From: Scleroderma bovista | Lineage: Eukaryota > Basidiomycota > Agaricomycetes > Boletales > Sclerodermataceae | NCBI GenBank assembly: GCA_037178675.1 | Contig: JAYMGJ010000075.1 | Coordinates: 1-64,000 of the forward strand | Reading direction: 5' to 3' | Length of the DNA stretch: 64,000 bases | In this document: piece by piece, positions 9,227-20,859 of the stretch | Position numbering within the stretch: position 1 is the stretch's first letter | Layout of the letters: each line of letters starts with the position of its first letter | Notes under the pieces: generated by a model | Databases searched by the model: none | Seen by the model: only the letters and a program-made list of their open reading frames with translations | What the model was told of the DNA's origin: nothing | Program-made: the position numbers and the translations under genes

Positions 9227-10866
9227 CCGTCCACTCGGGGAGGAACACCACTGCAATCCTGGTTAAGTTGGGCCTGGGGGGACATTTTTGAGCATGCTGC
9301 AATCTTGTTGGGCGGGATAATATTTTTAGCAGTTGGCCTTCCAAATTGATGGCATTACCAATTCTAGTGCTATGCATTCCCATCAGATCCAAATCACTGA
9401 AATCAGCGGCCACCATGCCCATAAATGAAGCACTTGGAAGCTGGAATGTATGCTGGCCAATTGGAAGATGTCGCACTCCAGAAGCAGGTCACCTCGTGTC
9501 CCCCACCCTCGTGTTTTTCTTCAAGTACACCACAGCTACTTACCACCAAACTCATGCCATTGACCACCGTTATTGGGAGTAAACCTTTCTCTATTCGTTC
9601 CTGGGTCTCACCTATCCATGTTGAAGCATCAAAAGAGCCCCGTGCAGCAGCTCGAGATGGCTCCTCCACAAATTTGAGGGTATTGAAAGCTAACTCAGAT
9701 GCAACAGCTTCAAAGGTCGCATCCCCCTCGCCTGCCGTTCAAGCAGCAGCAGCTGTTATCACTGCCAAAGAGGCAGCTCCTACTGTAATGGAATGCAACA
9801 TCCTTGTGAAGATCCTTGGTGAAATCGAGAAAGAAAATCCAGGCTCTATCAGTAAGTGTCTGTCCAGTCTGTGTATTGGCTGTTGACCCACTATCATTGC
9901 AAACTTTAAAGCTTTGAAGATGATTGTTGAACAATTGTACACTCACTTCACTACCACACAACTGCAAGCAGGTCCCAGGTTGCTGGTGTGTTGTTGTAGA
10001 TGAAGTGTTGCACGCACATCTAATGACCCTAACAGAAATTGGCTAGTATAACATTGGAAGAGTTCCACAACACCAATAGGATCCTTAACTGTTGGGCAAG
10101 CATTATGGGAAAGCTGCGGTAAGTGTACTTTCCCCTGTGGGTGCCTTGCTGAACACTTGCAGTTTTTCATACCTTGCCAAAGACAAAATCTTAATTTTTC
10201 AATGGCCAAGTGCCATCCATGAAGCCCCCATTGGTTCTCTTGATCACATATTTACTCGGGAGGTAGAAATGTTAGACTACCCTAGCAATGTTGTCAACAT
10301 TACCCTCGGTCACAACATGCAGCTGAAGCTCCCAGCTGGGGGCACAGTTGTCCCTGACCTTTGCATCCAATTGTATTCCAAGGGTCTTATCTCCAAGGTT
10401 ATCCATCCTGTCATCTGCCAGATCGCATTCTTGGAACCACTTGACAATGCCTTGGGCATAATCAAAGGTGTTGTTGAAAGCAATGCCAGCATCCTGATGG
10501 CAGTACTCATAAACAATCAAGGAATCACTGGATTTCTCAAGTCCATCACCTGGAAGCAAAGCATGGAACTCTCTTTCCACACATTCATCTCTGCTGTTGT
10601 TGGAGCAGTTCAGCTCCATGTCCATTCCAAAAGGCTGGTTGAGCACCACATTTTATGATCTGATTACCATTGCTGATCACACATTGTGCTCGATTACAAA
10701 GGTAGACTACTATGTTTGGCTTAGGGATCCCTCCAACGGTATGCTTGATATAGAGTCCTCCGGGGCCAGGAAATACAATGCATATGGGGTAAATTCCTCC
10801 TATCCATAACTTGTTGGAATGGATGATGTCAAAGAGAGGATTGTTCAGGGCCTGGACATGGTCCAC
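9227..10866 (-). pseudogene. Unrecognised decayed gene
   Basis: Several minus-strand stretches read like protein, broken by stops and frame changes. 10866-10590 contains YPICIVFPGPGGLYIKHTVG and QPAFWNGHGAEL; 10620-10272 contains LIVYEYCHQDAGIAFNNTF and LHVVTEGNVDNIARVV; 9760-9550 contains GSFDASTWIGETQERIEKGL and VVNGMSLVVSS. I do not recognise the family. The regular codon-like runs favour a former spliced cellular gene over noise. The 268-bp repeat abuts its downstream side. Confidence 0.4.
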
Positions 10867-11336
10867 ACATCACTTATCACATTCTGCATGCAAGAAATGC
10901 ATGTTTTGGACATCCCTGCTGATCTCACTCGACTGAAAATCATGTCACCTCCTTCCCAACATCCTGGGAGTCCTTCTGTGATGACTTGAAGAAAGGAGCT
11001 GCGTTGAATGCTTATTCCTGCTATACAGACTAGTTTCAAAAGTCATTCAAGGGCACCAAGCACTCACACAATATGGAGGAATATGTGCCATCTGACGATG
11101 AAGATTCCCCCAGTCCTCCAGCCCATGCTGCTGCTAAACGGATTGTACTGGGTGGTTGTAGTGTGTGTCCTAGGTCTACTAAATGAAGTGGCGCTGTCAT
11201 GCAGGTATGGGCTTTGTATAAAGTTGCAATCATGTATGTGTTTTTAGCCAAATTCATCACATCATGTCACCATGATGGCTGATCTCAAGCTCAGCGCACA
11301 GTTGTGCAATGTGGCCTATGACTCAGAAACTGACCA
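10867..11336 (+). other. Segment without a firm gene
   Basis: No reading frame is long enough to call. A short plus-strand stretch from 11071 reads MEEYVPSDDEDSPSPPAHAA and could be an upstream exon of the hAT transposase that follows, but no splice pair fixes this. Confidence 0.3.
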
Positions 11337-11747
11337 TTGCCATACAGCTTCCTAACCACAGCATGTCCATTCCATGATAAAAGTTGGGTTGCTCTCGAAT
11401 ACTTGACCCCCAGCTTTCAGATGTGTCGACGTGCATGCCCATGCAATGCAGACACCTCTGCTCAGCCTCCCTCTTCCACCCAGACTGTACCATCTATGCT
11501 TGCTGAGCAGTGTGTTCCTCCCCATGATGTGCCTGAGGCATGTCCTGTAACTGAGCCCCAACAAAATGGCGTTAATGCGCGTCCTGCCCATGCCCGACGT
11601 CCTCCTCGCCACTATGATGATCCTTCGAGCCAGACTAGTGCTTCCACCCATACTGCTGCTACTTCTCCCAATGCTCCTCCACCCACTCAGGTAACTTGTG
11701 GTGATGCTAATGATGATACAGAAAACTTCAACATTGATGCCATTAGT

Positions 11748-11785
11748 GAGGAGGAGGAGGAGGAGGAGGAGGAGGAGGAGGGGGG
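11748..11785. repeat. GAG microsatellite in hAT exon
   Basis: About twelve GAG units encode a poly-Glu run in the N-terminal, low-complexity part of the hAT transposase. Confidence 0.85.
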
Positions 11786-12400
11786 GGAGGAAGCATCCAT
11801 TCCCAGAGCCAGAGGCCATTACAGTTTCAATGCTAGGAATTCAGCACTGAACATGGCTACCACCGACCTACTGGTGACAGCACAGACTTCTCAAACCGCC
11901 ACTGTTGATGTTTTGTTCTTCTTTACGAAGGGTAAGGGTCAAGAGTCTGTATGCAAGGTTTGCCGGTATGTGGCTCACTCCTACAAGGAAATGTCAACTG
12001 ATCCCATTTCATTGTCCAGAAAGGAGAAAGAGGAGAAGGGCACTGCATTCTCTAAAGATCGAAATTTTGTATATTCCAAATCAACTTCCAACTGGAGTCT
12101 CTGTTTGCACATTGAAAGGTGTCATCTTGATTCTTTTCTGGTGGAAGCTGAGAAAAACAACTGGGTGGTCTATTTGGAGAATGTCAAAGAGGCCCTTTGG
12201 ATTGGTTACAACTATTCAACTCTTTGCCAGGCTCTCAGCCTTCCCAACACTAATATTTGTTCACTCCCACCTCCGCCTCAATCGTGCCAGGCTGATTCAT
12301 CACCCATAGGTGCACCGGAGACCAAGAGTGGCCTTCCACCATTTTCACTTGTGGCTAGTATGCATCAATACTTAGTGAAGTTCATCATTAGCAACGATCA

Positions 12401-12455
12401 GGCAAGTGCTCAATGCTTGTATCTTATTGCAGAACATTTTTACCACAGTCTATAG
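12401..12455 (+). other. Probable GC-AG intron of the hAT gene
   Basis: Joining NDQ before 12401 to SIHVIECPEF at 12456 restores the usual hAT reading. The donor would be GCAAGT instead of GTAAGT, and the acceptor CTATAG. It is either a true GC-AG intron or a T-to-C mutation of the donor. Confidence 0.5.
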
Positions 12456-12661
12456 TCGATTCATGTTATCGAGTGTCCAGAGTTTCAGCACCTTCTCCTA
12501 CTTCTTTGCCAGGACCTCAAAGACTCTCAAATACCTCGCGGGACCAAGATGCGTGAACTTGTCATTGAAGCGTGGCGGCAATACTTCATTGTTCTTAAAG
12601 ACAACCTCATGGTGTGTTGATCAAGCTAGGCGTTGAAGCTAGAACTGACTTCTACTACAGA

Positions 12662-13462
12662 TGTCAAGCACCTACAATCTCCGCCTTGCTTCTGGGTGCT
12701 ACTCCGATGAAAAAGGGGACAAGTCCGACAGGAGGAGATACAACTCTGAAAGGAGGAGATGCAAGTCTGACATAGAGGAGGACAAGTCCTACAGGGGAGG
12801 AGTTCAGCACCTGAAGAAGAGAAAGGAAGATGTAGGGGGTGAGGGCATCGGCTTCAGCTTATGTGCTGCGCCCTTGGACAGGCTCAGCCCTCGTATTTCA
12901 GAGGAGTGGAGTTGCGATGGAGGAGTAGGAGTAGGAGTAGGAGTAGGAGTAGGAGTAGGAGTAGGAGTAGGAGTAGGAGTAGGAGTAGGAGTAGGAGTTG
13001 AGTCGGAGGAGGAACTTAGAGTCAGACAGAAGCAAGATGAGGATGGGGCTTTGTTGATATTCATACTAAGGTATGAGGAAATACACAGAGGCTTATATAC
13101 TAACTGAAAGGACAGGATCCTTGTGATAAACACAAGACATGTGAAAGGTGGAGTAGGAGAAACACATGGAAGGAGTAAGTAGCAACATGGTGACAAGTAA
13201 GTGACAGGAAGGAAACAGGGTATGTACCTGGAGGTATGACAGAAGTGGGCTGGACAGGCTGGAGGAACAGAGTAGGAGTTCAGAGGAGAAACATTGGAGT
13301 TGGTAGGAGATACGTTGGAGATGGTAGGAGATGTGTTGGAGAAAAATAGGAGATACGTCGGAGATGGTAGGAGATGTCGGACCAAAGAGGAGATGTGTCA
13401 GAAAAAGTAGGAGATGCATCAGAGCAAGTAGGAGATGCGTAGGAGTTGGCATGAATGTGACA
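12662..13462 (+). mobile_element. Solo LTR (family L), copy 1
   Basis: The 801-bp element starts TGTCAAGCACC and ends GATGTGACA or a close variant, and is flanked by a perfect 5-bp duplication ACAGA (12657-12661 and 13463-13467). It is homologous to 29860-30618 and, inverted, to 14580-17167. No internal genes are present, so it is a solo LTR. It lies exactly on the 3' splice site of a hAT intron, and the duplication copies the acceptor AG. Confidence 0.9.
12922..12998 (+). repeat. GGAGTA hexamer array in LTR
   Basis: About twelve tandem GGAGTA units lie in the 5' half of family L copy 1. Copy 2 (near 30115-30130) has only one or two units, so the array expanded after the copies separated. 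Confidence 0.9.
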
Positions 13463-14579
13463 ACAGAAAGCTGAGGGAAGAATATCATTCACTAGCGACA
13501 TCTGGTTGGACGAAAATTACCAGCCATTTCTTGCGATCACCGCCCACTGGATCTCAAAGGGCAACCAGCCTGGAACCCTTGAGATGAAAGCAGGCCTGAT
13601 CACATTTCACCACATACCAGGAAATCATACAGGAACAAACCTCGCAGAAACAATCCATCATCTTCTAGAGTGTGCTGGGGTTGCTGAGAAAGTGTGTATA
13701 TTTCCTCTCGCATCAACTTCTTATTAATCCCCAACTTATAATAGATTGGCCACTTTACTCTCAACAATGCTCACAACAATGATGCTGTGATGCGAGAGTT
13801 ATCTCACCTTCTTGGCAACCATGGGATTCCTTTTGATCCAGTTGATTGACGTATTATATGTTTCCCCCACGTCCTCAATATCTGTTCTGGTCATGTTGCT
13901 AATGAATACACTGAAGCTGACTTTACTTCTATCAGTGAAGCTTGGGTCAATGCGCTTGACAGCAGCAAAGTCATTGACAAGGATACCTATATTGAAGCCC
14001 TCCACCGTGACCCTATCACACTTGGTCGTGACATTGTTCGTGTAGTCCATGCCTCCAGCCTCCGCTGTGAGGCCTTTGCCGACACACTCAAGTCAGGTAA
14101 CAAGAACAATTGGTTTGTGGACGAAGATAACAATCCAATCACATTACCAATTGTGGAACTTCTTCGTGATGTGAAATCACATTGGGATTCAATATATTAC
14201 ATGATTAATTGACTTTGCATTCTGAGACAGGTATTCTTTCATCTCTTTCATGACCCATGTTCTAATTCCTGTTTCCAGGCATTACATTATTTCTTCCTCG
14301 CACGACAACACTGGGATATTGCTAACAAACAGTTAACTGACATGGAGTGGCAAGTCTTACAAGATCTCGAAGTAGTCCTCGAGGTGAATGTTCAGATTAT
14401 GATACTGACATGGACTGTTGGCTCATGACCACACCCAGATACCTCATTCAGCCCAACAGAGCATGTCAAGCGAGAGCTTGCCATTGCTCTCACATGCAGT
14501 CCCAGCATTCGAAACATTCATTGCCCAATGGGAGCAGCTCTCCTTGAATGAGCCTCGTTTTGCTCCATTCATCAAAATT

Positions 14580-17167
14580 TGTCACATCCATGCCAACTCC
14601 TACACATCTCCTCTTTGCTCCAACACATCTCCTACCAACTCCGACATCTCTCCTATCAACTCCAACATCTCTCCTATTTGCTCCAACATCTCTCCTACCA
14701 ACTCCAATGCATCTCCTACCAACTCTGATGTCTCTCCTATCAACTCTGATGTCTCTCCTATTTGCTCTGACATATCTCCTATGAACTCCGATGTTTCTCC
14801 TCTGAACTCCTACTCTATTCCTCTGGTCCGTTGTGAGTCAAAGTGTGGATTTGGGTTGGAGTAATAACCCAAACACAACACCAACAAAGGACTATGAAAA
14901 AGTGCGAGTGGTGGTTTACCTCCGCGGTGTCCAGAGAGGATGTGCTGAGGAGGGGGGAAGGGGATCTACACCAACAGGGTGATGCAGATGATGATGCAGG
15001 ATACTCCTGGGGTACAGGAGTAATAGAAGATGAAGGGGATAGGGGTCTGGCCTCTTCCTAAAGCCTAGGAAGTGTCAAAGCAGGGATTGGGTTGATTGAG
15101 ACTGAAACAGCGATACTACACCTAGAGATTGGTGCAGCAAAGGGGCAGAGATGCCTCTGATGTCCAGAGGCGAGGAAGATTGACTGGTACGAAGCCTAGA
15201 CTCCGCTTGAGCCTAGTATAAAGAATAGATCTTGAATAACTTGGATAAACTTGACAATATTGAGCCTTTAGACCTTCACTGAAGCCTACAAGGATTCAAA
15301 GGCTGAAGGGATACTGATTGAGAGAGTCTGAGAGAGGGATAATTTCGTGCAATTGGGTCTTTTTCACTGGGCTGAGCCCAGGGGTTTAAATACATGGGGG
15401 GGCACAACATTAAAGTACAAAAAGAGAAGGGAGTAAGCAGAATTTGTCAAGGATTGGTAAGGGATTGGTAAGAGCTTTGTAAGGGGTTTGTAAGCGATCA
15501 GTAAGCAAGGGATAAGCAGGAATGAGTAAGCATAGGAAGCATGAATAAGCTGCTGAGTAAAGGAATGAGTAAGCTGCATGACAAGATTGATTGGTAAGGG
15601 AGTGAGTCATCAGCTGAGTAATATACCAAAAATGCTAAAGGGATAGAGTAATACTGATGACAAGAGAGCATCAGTAAGCAAGGGATGAGTCACTGCACAG
15701 CAGAAGGAGTCATTGATGCACAGCCTAAGAAGTTTGATGGGGGGCTGTGTACCATCAGGAATTTGATGGGACAACAATGGGGAAGATCTGAGATTAATAG
15801 GGGGATTGATCCGAGACAAAACAGCCACAAGAAGGGTACCAGGGGTCCAGAGGTCTTTTTGGGGGGTCAGCATACACTAAGGTATAGTGCATGTGTTCTA
15901 GCACCGCTGAAGCACAACCATGGGCTCCCTTGACGAGCTCTCTTCTGGGAAAGAACGAGAGAGGGTTCTTCTTCCTAATAGCACTATAAAGTGGGGGAAT
16001 AACTGTCACGGTGCTGGGGGACGTTGTCTGAAAGTAGGGAAGCAGATAGAGTATTGAATTTGACGCATCCAGGGAAGCGAGACGAACGACAGAGGAAGAT
16101 GGACATGGCAAGTATCTGAGAGGAAGGGACCATAGGCTGAGGGCTCAGGGGACACAGAGACGACCAGAGAAGACTTCTCAAGCTTGACAATAGACCTAAG
16201 ATGACCAAAGTACGTCCTTGACGCAGGACTGACGAGGAGAACGCGCTGACCGAGAACGAGAGGGCTGAGGGAGCAGGCTGGGAAGATATGTGCCAGGCAG
16301 TGCACAGGAACTCTGGGAGAGGCTGTCCTAAGAGTAGGACATAGTGGAGATCTGCTGCAATAGCAGAGAAATGATCCAGAGAATACGGACTCCATAGTGA
16401 GCGATGAAGCAAACATCTGGATTGCGGGGGGAATATCTCCGTGGGAAATGAATGGATTTGCGTCGGAACTTGACAGGCAGATAGACCACGGTCTAGGCTC
16501 TCTGATGGTATAGTCACGTGCCTGATAGCTTCAGAAACGATGGAGCTATTCAAAATATCGGAATGCCGGCACTGGGCGCCTAAAAATGACATTTGGGCGC
16601 TAAAAATCATTTCTTCTCTTTCTCCTTTGTTTCTCCATCAATTCTTTGGCTTCTTTGATCGTTCTGGTATGGGAGTTGGACTGCAGACGTGTGCATTCCT
16701 TTCTCATACCACAATTGACGTTATTCCTTCAGTTTCTTCTGCTTCTTGGTGGTTCTTGTGCGATAGATGACTGTCTGCATTGGCATTCATCTCTCGCATC
16801 AGGATAGTCTTCTTGTGTGATAGATGGCTACAATGAGGGTCCGTCGTGCTTATCCTTCGCATAAGGATCATTCAATATAGGCATTATCTTCCATGTTCAC
16901 TGTACCAAACCTGTTTGGTGGGTGACACCGTCCAGCCCACTTCTGTCATACCTCCAGGTACATACCCTGTTTCCTTCCTGTCACTTACTTGTCACCATGT
17001 TGCTACTTACTCCTTCCATGTGTTTACCCCTTTCATGTGTTTCCTCCTTTCATGTGTCTCTCCTACTCTGCTTTTCACATGTCTTGTGTTTATCACAAGG
17101 ATCCTGTCCTTTTAGTTAGTATATTAGCTTGTAGGTCATGATACTACAGCAACTCTACGACTTGACA
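14580..17167 (-). mobile_element. Solo LTR (family L), copy 3, inverted and split
   Basis: It starts TGTCACATCC (14580) and ends CTTGACA (17167), the reverse complement of the family L ends. It is split by family E copy 2 at 14832-16927 and lacks the part beyond about 17127 that holds the GGAGTA array in copy 1. 14600-14820 is an 18-bp-type tandem repeat (CTCCTACCAACTCC variants) also present in the other copies. The flanks AAATT and ATTTG do not form a clean duplication. Confidence 0.75.
14832..16927 (-). mobile_element. Long solo LTR (family E), copy 2
   Basis: This 2096-bp element is almost identical to copy 1 (4448-6547) along its whole length and is flanked by a 4-bp duplication CCGT (14828-14831 and 16928-16931). 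It splits family L copy 3, which reads on across the junction. The strong identity of copies 1 and 2 suggests recent, similarly timed insertion. Its U3-like ORF is frameshifted near 16375. Confidence 0.85.
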
Positions 17168-17276
17168 ATTTGTGAGCGACTTAGCCAAATAAGAACCAAA
17201 CAGGGTGATGTAAACGTAAGCATAGTTGCAATTTTTCACAAACTTTGTGCTGTCTCTTCTGAACTTTCACTCATCA

Positions 17277-19386
17277 ATGCCACCAACATGGAGTTCCACC
17301 AGTAAACTGTCTTCCAAGGGGAGACCATCCATGCAGGTGTCCACCAAGAGTCCAGGGAGCAAGTCTCCTCATGGCAGCAAGGCAAACAAAAGCAATGCAG
17401 CTCAGGTACGTGTATTCTGTGCATATCAGTGGAACATCTTTTGAATCCCTTCAACAAATAAGAAGCCTGCAAGGTTCAGGAAGAGTGGAGTGGGCAACAG
17501 TATGTTTGTATCCATTCCCTACGCAATCCTACTACTGATTTTGTATTTCCAGTGACTAAAAAAGAGTGTGAGCCCCAAGAAAGCCACTACATCCAAGGAG
17601 GCAGCTCAGAAAGAAGGTATATTTATTTCTGTTACATTTATGCTATGTTCTACTGAATATTGGTTTTTAGCGAGTAGGAAAAGGGTGTTGTCTTTGATGG
17701 ACAAAGAGACAGAGGTTGAAACTAGCCAACGACCTAAGATGATGAAGAAGACCCTATGCTTGCATCAAAGTGACGTTGAGGAGGAGAATCAGTTGGAGGA
17801 GGAGAATCAGTTGGAGGAGGAGAATCAGTTGGAGGAGGAGGATCAGTTGGAAGAGAAGGATCAGTTGGAGGACAACGCGGACGTGGACAATAATATCAAC
17901 CAAGGCAATACCGATGAGGAGGGTGGAGATAGTGATGATAACTACATGGATGTTAACGCAGAAAAGGAAAGGGAGCCTTCTATTGATTTGGATGATGAGG
18001 TGAGTACTATATTGACATCATTGTCCCCTTATTGCTGATATGTAGTAGCTCTTTGTTTGCAGATTGTGGTGGATAAGTCCCCTGTGGATAGGAAGGGAAA
18101 GAAGGTGTCAATGCATGGTGATGATGAGGTGAGTCCATTTGTTAATTTTTCAGGCATCCTATCACTGATATCTACCTGAAGGAAAAACCAACTAGTTCCA
18201 ATGAAGAGGTAAGATCATATCATTATAACAACATGACTTACAATTTTGCTCTGTAGATCAAACAGGGAGATGGACAGAAACCATCTTGCCGTCCCTGTGG
18301 TTCCAAGCTTGGAAAGGCCAGTTTAGCCAGTTTAGAAAATGTTGACGTGCGTCATCTTGCCAAGCTTGGCCACTGTCAGCTCCGTCAGCACATCGCCACC
18401 ATTGAGGCATTTCCTTTTCCTTTTCCTGTCGACAAGGACGAGCTTTGTTGGCGACTCATCCAGGAGGGTGCTGGCCAGGACCCTGGGCTGCAGAATGTTC
18501 TGAGTGAGGTGGAGAATGACCAGCGCTCCAAAGAGCAGCTACTGGACTACGTGAGTGTGTTTCTTTGCACAGACCAATTATTTATCACTTTGCCAGGTTT
18601 GGGGAGCAGCCACTCAGCTTCGGGGAGAGCTGATAGCAAAGGTGCGGATGGCAGTGCCTACTGCGTATGGCTTGCAAGGAGAGTCACTACAGGGAAATAC
18701 ACTTTTTGATGTCCTCAAGTGGCTCATACAGCAGGGGAAGTTGATCCATAGTGGGATCAATGCAAAGGTGAACTATCATCACCTTTCTGGTTGCACTGCT
18801 GAGATTGTGTCTAGGCCATGACCTGCGAAGAGTCTAAACCCTGGAAGAATCTGATCTTTGCACAGCTTATCAAGGCCCAGTGGTGGGGACCAAAGGGTGA
18901 AGGCAGACAGCTTGGGCCAGACCCAACTACAAATCCATATCTCAATGCCCCAGTTTCCATGCTTGCTCTTGTTGCGACAGCGGTGTGTGGGATGTTGGGT
19001 TGGTGGGCGGGTACTGATAACTCCTATAGGTTGAATGTGTCCTCACTGGCTTGTTCTCTGGAGGGACAATAGATTTCAATGAAAACATCTACAGGGGAAG
19101 GTGAGTGGCAATTGGATGAATATTACTCGGGGTCAACTTTGCTTGCCAGGTGGAATCAGTACATGAAGATGCTGCAGGAGTTTAAGTCTCAGAGCCCCAC
19201 CTACCTCCAAACTGTTCAACACGGCATCCAACAGGTCATTGGGTGAGTGCTTTGTTAAATTACACCAATTCGTGTATGACACCTCTTTCAAGTGTTCATC
19301 CAGTCCAGAAGGTCACCCCACCTGCATTCGACTTCTCTGTCCTGGAAGAAGCCGCAAAAATGGAGCTACATGGTGATGGCCAATGA
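17277..19386 (+). CDS. DUF6532-like protein, multi-exon
   Basis: A readable chain of exons joined by short GT-AG introns: 17277-17405; about 17560-17616; about 17671-18000 with five tandem copies of a 15-bp unit giving an acidic ENQLEE repeat; short exons near 18064-18128; 18257-18549; 18599-18766; 18815-18981; 19030-19100; 19151-19241; 19291-19386. The C-terminal half (QLRGELIAKVRMAVPTAYGL, LALVATAVECVLTG, IYRGRWNQYMKML) resembles the DUF6532 domain expanded in Agaricomycetes, whose function is unknown. The N-terminus is basic and low complexity. A TGA near 17556 means exon 2 is wrong in my model or the gene is damaged. Confidence 0.6.
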
Positions 19387-19884
19387 TATCAGTATGTTGT
19401 ATTTCCATCAATGCAGCCACATTTTGTTATACTCCAATGTTGTAAACATTGTATGTACTGTTGTTGATATTGCATATTGTGCTATTGTTACAATGATATT
19501 CATCCGGCGACAATTATCACTATTTATGAATGTAAATGGCGCAAAAAGGAGAAAAAAAGAAATATCAAAGAGGTGTAAATATGTTCATAGCATTTACTAT
19601 ATATCAGTATAAATGCCTAAATGTGCATGACATGCAAGATGTGCCATAATTGAGTAGATAAAAGGAGGTATTATAATGAATATCACTATGGCTACTTTTT
19701 ACTATCTTTTGAAAAATAGTCTCACGTTTCTGCCCTTTATTGATATTTCACACCATATATAGGGGGGTATGCTATGGGTGCCATTGGTGCGATTTGTGCA
19801 TGTAGTGCATGAGGGGCAATGAATGGCGGTAAATAACGATCAATGGCAGTATATAGTGATAAATCACATTATCGATTTTTCCTG
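19387..19884. other. AT-rich stretch, nothing identified
   Basis: This is intergenic, AT-rich sequence after the DUF6532-like gene. I see no coding frame, RNA gene or clear repeat family. Confidence 0.5.
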
Positions 19885-20346
19885 ATGTGAATAGCGGATT
19901 TGACGTGTCCAGGGAAGCAAGATGAATGACAGAGGGAGATGGATGTGACAGGACTCTGGGATGAAAGGACCATATGCAGAGGACTCAGGAGACACAGAGA
20001 TGACCAGGTATGAATTTTCAAGTCTAACAATAGACTTGAGACGACCAAAGTACATGCACAACACAGGACTGACAAGGAGAACGTGCTGACCGAGAACAAG
20101 AGGGACTGAGGGAGCAGGCTGGGAAGATATGTACCAGACAGTACACAGGAGCTCAGGGAGAGTCTGTCCCAAGAGCAGGACATAGTTGAGGTCTGCTGAA
20201 ATAGCAGAGAAATGTTCCAGAGAAAATGCGGACTCCATAGTGAGTGATGAAGCGGGTGTCTGGATTGCGGGTGGAATATCTCCATGGGAAATAAACAGAT
20301 TTACATCGGAACTTGACAGGCAGATAGACCACGGTCTAGGCTCCAT
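19864..20346 (-). CDS. Conserved ORF inside family E LTR, copy 3
   Basis: This 160-codon frame begins MEPRPWSICL and aligns along its length with the ORFs of copies 1 and 4. The start Met here probably marks the native start of the ORF. The product is unrecognised and rich in Ser, Leu and Pro. Its last few residues run into flanking sequence. Confidence 0.45.
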   Translation of the reverse strand: MEPRPWSICLSSSDVNLFISHGDIPPAIQTPASSLTMESAFSLEHFSAISADLNYVLLLGQTLPELLCTVWYISSQPAPSVPLVLGQHVLLVSPVLCMYFGRLKSIVRLENSYLVISVSPESSAYGPFIPESCHIHLPLSFILLPWTRQIRYSHQEKSIM

Positions 20347-20859
20347 GATGGAATAGTCAAGTGCCTGATAGCTTCAAAAACGGCAGAGCTATTCAAAATA
20401 TCAGAATGCTGGCACTGGGTGCCTAAATTTGACATTTGGGCACTAAAAATGATTCTTCTTTTTCTCCTTCATTTCTCAATTGTTTCTTCTGCTCCTTTGG
20501 TTGTTCAGGTATGGGAGTTGGACTGCAGAAGCTTGCATTCCTTTCTCATACCAAAATGGTCATCATTCCTTTGGATTCTTCTGCTTCTTGGTGGTTCTTG
20601 TGCAAGTGATGACTGCTAGACGTCAGCAGTCATTTCTTGCTCCAGGATAGTCATTCTTGTGCGATAGATGGCTATGACAAGCTTGTATTCATCCTTCGCA
20701 TAAGGATAGTCTTGACTTTGCGTGATATGGATAGCGAGGGCTGTCTGTATCCCTCAAGTCGGGACAATCTTTCAACAGATCTTGGGTGTGTTCTTCACAT
20801 TGATTTCATCGGCTAACTTTCTCCATGTCCACAGTACCAAACATGTTTGGTGTGTGACA
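19885..20859 (-). mobile_element. Family E LTR fragment, copy 3
   Basis: It is homologous to the right-hand about 970 bp of family E copies, ending in the palindromic ACCAAACATGTTTGGT and GTGTGACA at 20859. The left part is missing or too diverged. It abuts an unrecognised minus-strand gene at 20860, which it probably interrupts. It retains the U3-like ORF. Confidence 0.75.

Larger units (their letters stand above)
11337..14579 (+). pseudogene. hAT-family transposase with BED finger, decayed and interrupted
   Basis: Exon 1 (11337 to about 12400) ends in a BED-type zinc finger: FFTKGKG, CKVC, then an STS...HIERCH helix, and the block GYNYSTLCQAL. Further exons: 12456-12611 (HVIECPEFQHLLLLL), 13467-13691 (ISFTSDIW, FLAITAHWISKG, FHHIPGNHTG), 13745-14230 (IGHFTLNNA, CFPHVLNIC, LLRDVKSHWDSIY), 14279-14383 (MEWQVLQDLEVVLE) and about 14452-14579 (LLSHAVPAFETF). 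This is the usual order of a fungal hAT transposase up to, but not including, the C-terminal dimerisation domain. TGA stops at 13847-13849 and 14210-14212 look like CGA decay. A solo LTR sits at 12662-13462 and an inverted LTR ends the gene at 14580. Confidence 0.85.

Noticed and set aside
12804..13385. 193-codon minus-strand frame with Pro-Thr repeats
   Set aside because: It is the reverse of the GGAGTA array and lies wholly inside a solo LTR.
14600..14820. Regularly spaced repeats resembling a CRISPR array
   Set aside because: Units are about 18 bp, imperfect and without unique spacers; the stretch is the tandem part of a family L LTR and recurs in the other copies.
14575..17172. A 5-bp target duplication around inverted family L copy 3
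   Set aside because: AAATT and ATTTG share too little; one flank may be deleted.
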